Positions 6,169 to 6,820 of a DNA stretch of 6,820 bases are shown here, one piece after another. Origin of the DNA: Pseudomonadota bacterium (GTDB lineage: Bacteria > Pseudomonadota > Alphaproteobacteria > Rhodobacterales > Rhodobacteraceae). The stretch spans positions 1-6,820 of the forward strand of contig JACZTQ010000179.1 in NCBI GenBank assembly GCA_022573605.1, given 5' to 3'. The notes beneath the pieces were generated by a model, which worked only from the letters and a program-made list of their open reading frames with translations, searched no databases and was not told the origin of the DNA. Made by a program: the position numbers and the translations under genes. Numbering within the stretch: the stretch's first letter is position 1; each line of letters opens with the position of its first letter.

Positions 6169-6221
6169 CTTGCAACGCCGCCGCCGGGTGCTCCATGAGT
6201 CATCGCAGACCACCGCTGGTA

Positions 6222-6820
6222 TCATTGCAACTCCTCCCGAAGGCGGGCGATGCGCTCGGCGAGCGGGCCGTCACCCCGCGCGAGGCCGCCAAGGGCGGCG
6301 ACCAGCGCCGGTTCGCTCCAGTCCCGCGCGCCTTCATGGCCCAGTACGATCTCGCCCTTCGGATCGACGATCACGGTCAGGGGGATGACGTTGGCGGCCA
6401 GGATTTCCTTGGTCAGCCGGCCCTCGCCGTCCCAGTAGTTCGCAAATTCGATGCCCAGCTCGGCGATGAACTCGCGGGTGAAGGCCCGCTCGCGGTCGAT
6501 GCTGACCCCGGCGACGGCGAAATGCTCGGGGTCGAGCGTCCGGCTCAGCCGGTCGAGGCTGGGAAGCTCGGCCCGGCACGGCCCGCACCACACGGCCCAG
6601 ACGTTGAGCACCAGGAACCGGCCGCGATATTCGGCCAGGCTTGCCGGAGCGCCGTCGAGGGTCCGCAACGGGGCATCGAACAGCGGGGCGCCGGTCACGG
6701 CGGGCGCATCCGCCGGCGCGGGGGCGGGTCCGGCCGCGCCGGGCGGGGTCGCGTCGCGGAGCGCCTCCCATTCCCACAGGGCCGACATCGCGCGGCGCCG
6801 GAACGCATCGTCGCCGGGCG
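6222..6820 (-). CDS. TlpA/ResA-like thiol-disulfide oxidoreductase, 5' end probably outside window
   Basis: A thioredoxin-fold protein with active site WAVWCGPC (Cys68 and Cys71 counted from the ATG at 6788), a redoxin-type N-terminal segment (APLRTLDGAPASLAEYRG, 39-56), SIDRER (97-102) and a VIPLT loop with the likely cis-proline Pro136. This is the TlpA/ResA/CcmG pattern; such proteins reduce disulfides in the periplasm, commonly the CXXCH cysteines of apocytochromes c, which fits the haem proteins downstream. From the ATG at 6788 it would be 188 residues with no signal peptide or membrane anchor, and no ribosome site precedes that ATG. The frame stays open to the window edge (PGDDAFRRRA before Met), so I infer that the real N-terminus, with an export signal or another domain, lies beyond 6820. 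A Pro/Ala linker (15-31) precedes the domain. A cytoplasmic role is the alternative if 6788 is the true start. Confidence 0.85.
   Translation of the reverse strand, partial: PGDDAFRRRAMSALWEWEALRDATPPGAAGPAPAPADAPAVTGAPLFDAPLRTLDGAPASLAEYRGRFLVLNVWAVWCGPCRAELPSLDRLSRTLDPEHFAVAGVSIDRERAFTREFIAELGIEFANYWDGEGRLTKEILAANVIPLTVIVDPKGEIVLGHEGARDWSEPALVAALGGLARGDGPLAERIARLREELQ

Noticed and set aside
6077..6196. In-frame upstream extension of the cytochrome c to 6196
   Set aside because: It is translated palindromic repeat and would place 40 residues before a textbook signal peptide.

Overview
The window is very GC-rich DNA from what is most likely an alphaproteobacterium. The main evidence is an unmistakable 5-aminolevulinate synthase (the Shemin, glycine + succinyl-CoA route to haem, which in bacteria is mostly an alphaproteobacterial trait). 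The species and even the order cannot be fixed from the sequence alone. Every gene I can support lies on the minus strand, so the transcription order runs from the right end of the window to the left.

Right to left, the layout is: (1) a TlpA/ResA-type thiol-disulfide oxidoreductase, open at the window edge (6222-6820); (2) a small exported mono-haem class I cytochrome c (5774-6076); (3) and (4) two exported paralogous beta-propeller proteins, each with seven W-x-G-T-type repeats (4708-5808 and 3485-4696); (5) an exported Sel1-repeat protein (2898-3485); (6) about 525 bp without a gene, holding a 103-bp nested palindromic element and a weak promoter candidate; (7) a tri-haem c7-type putative lipoprotein (1779-2372); (8) a second, smaller exported tri-haem cytochrome (1381-1761); (9) a 233-bp gap with a perfect FNR/FixK-type site (1356-1369); (10) hemA, cut at its 3' end by the window (1-1147).

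Genes 2 to 5 overlap or nearly touch (35-nt overlap, then stop and start within a few bases or TGATG), as do 7 and 8 (17-bp gap). They read as one or two operons. The products are nearly all exported and the predicted haem total is seven (1+3+3), with a thioredoxin-like protein that could reduce apocytochrome cysteines and a haem-synthesis gene directly downstream behind an oxygen-responsive type of promoter. The natural inference is a periplasmic or outer-membrane-associated electron-transfer module linked to low-oxygen metabolism. I do not recognise it as a characterised system; its electron donor and acceptor cannot be read from this window. The twin propellers with a shared insertion between blades 4 and 5 are the most unusual component.
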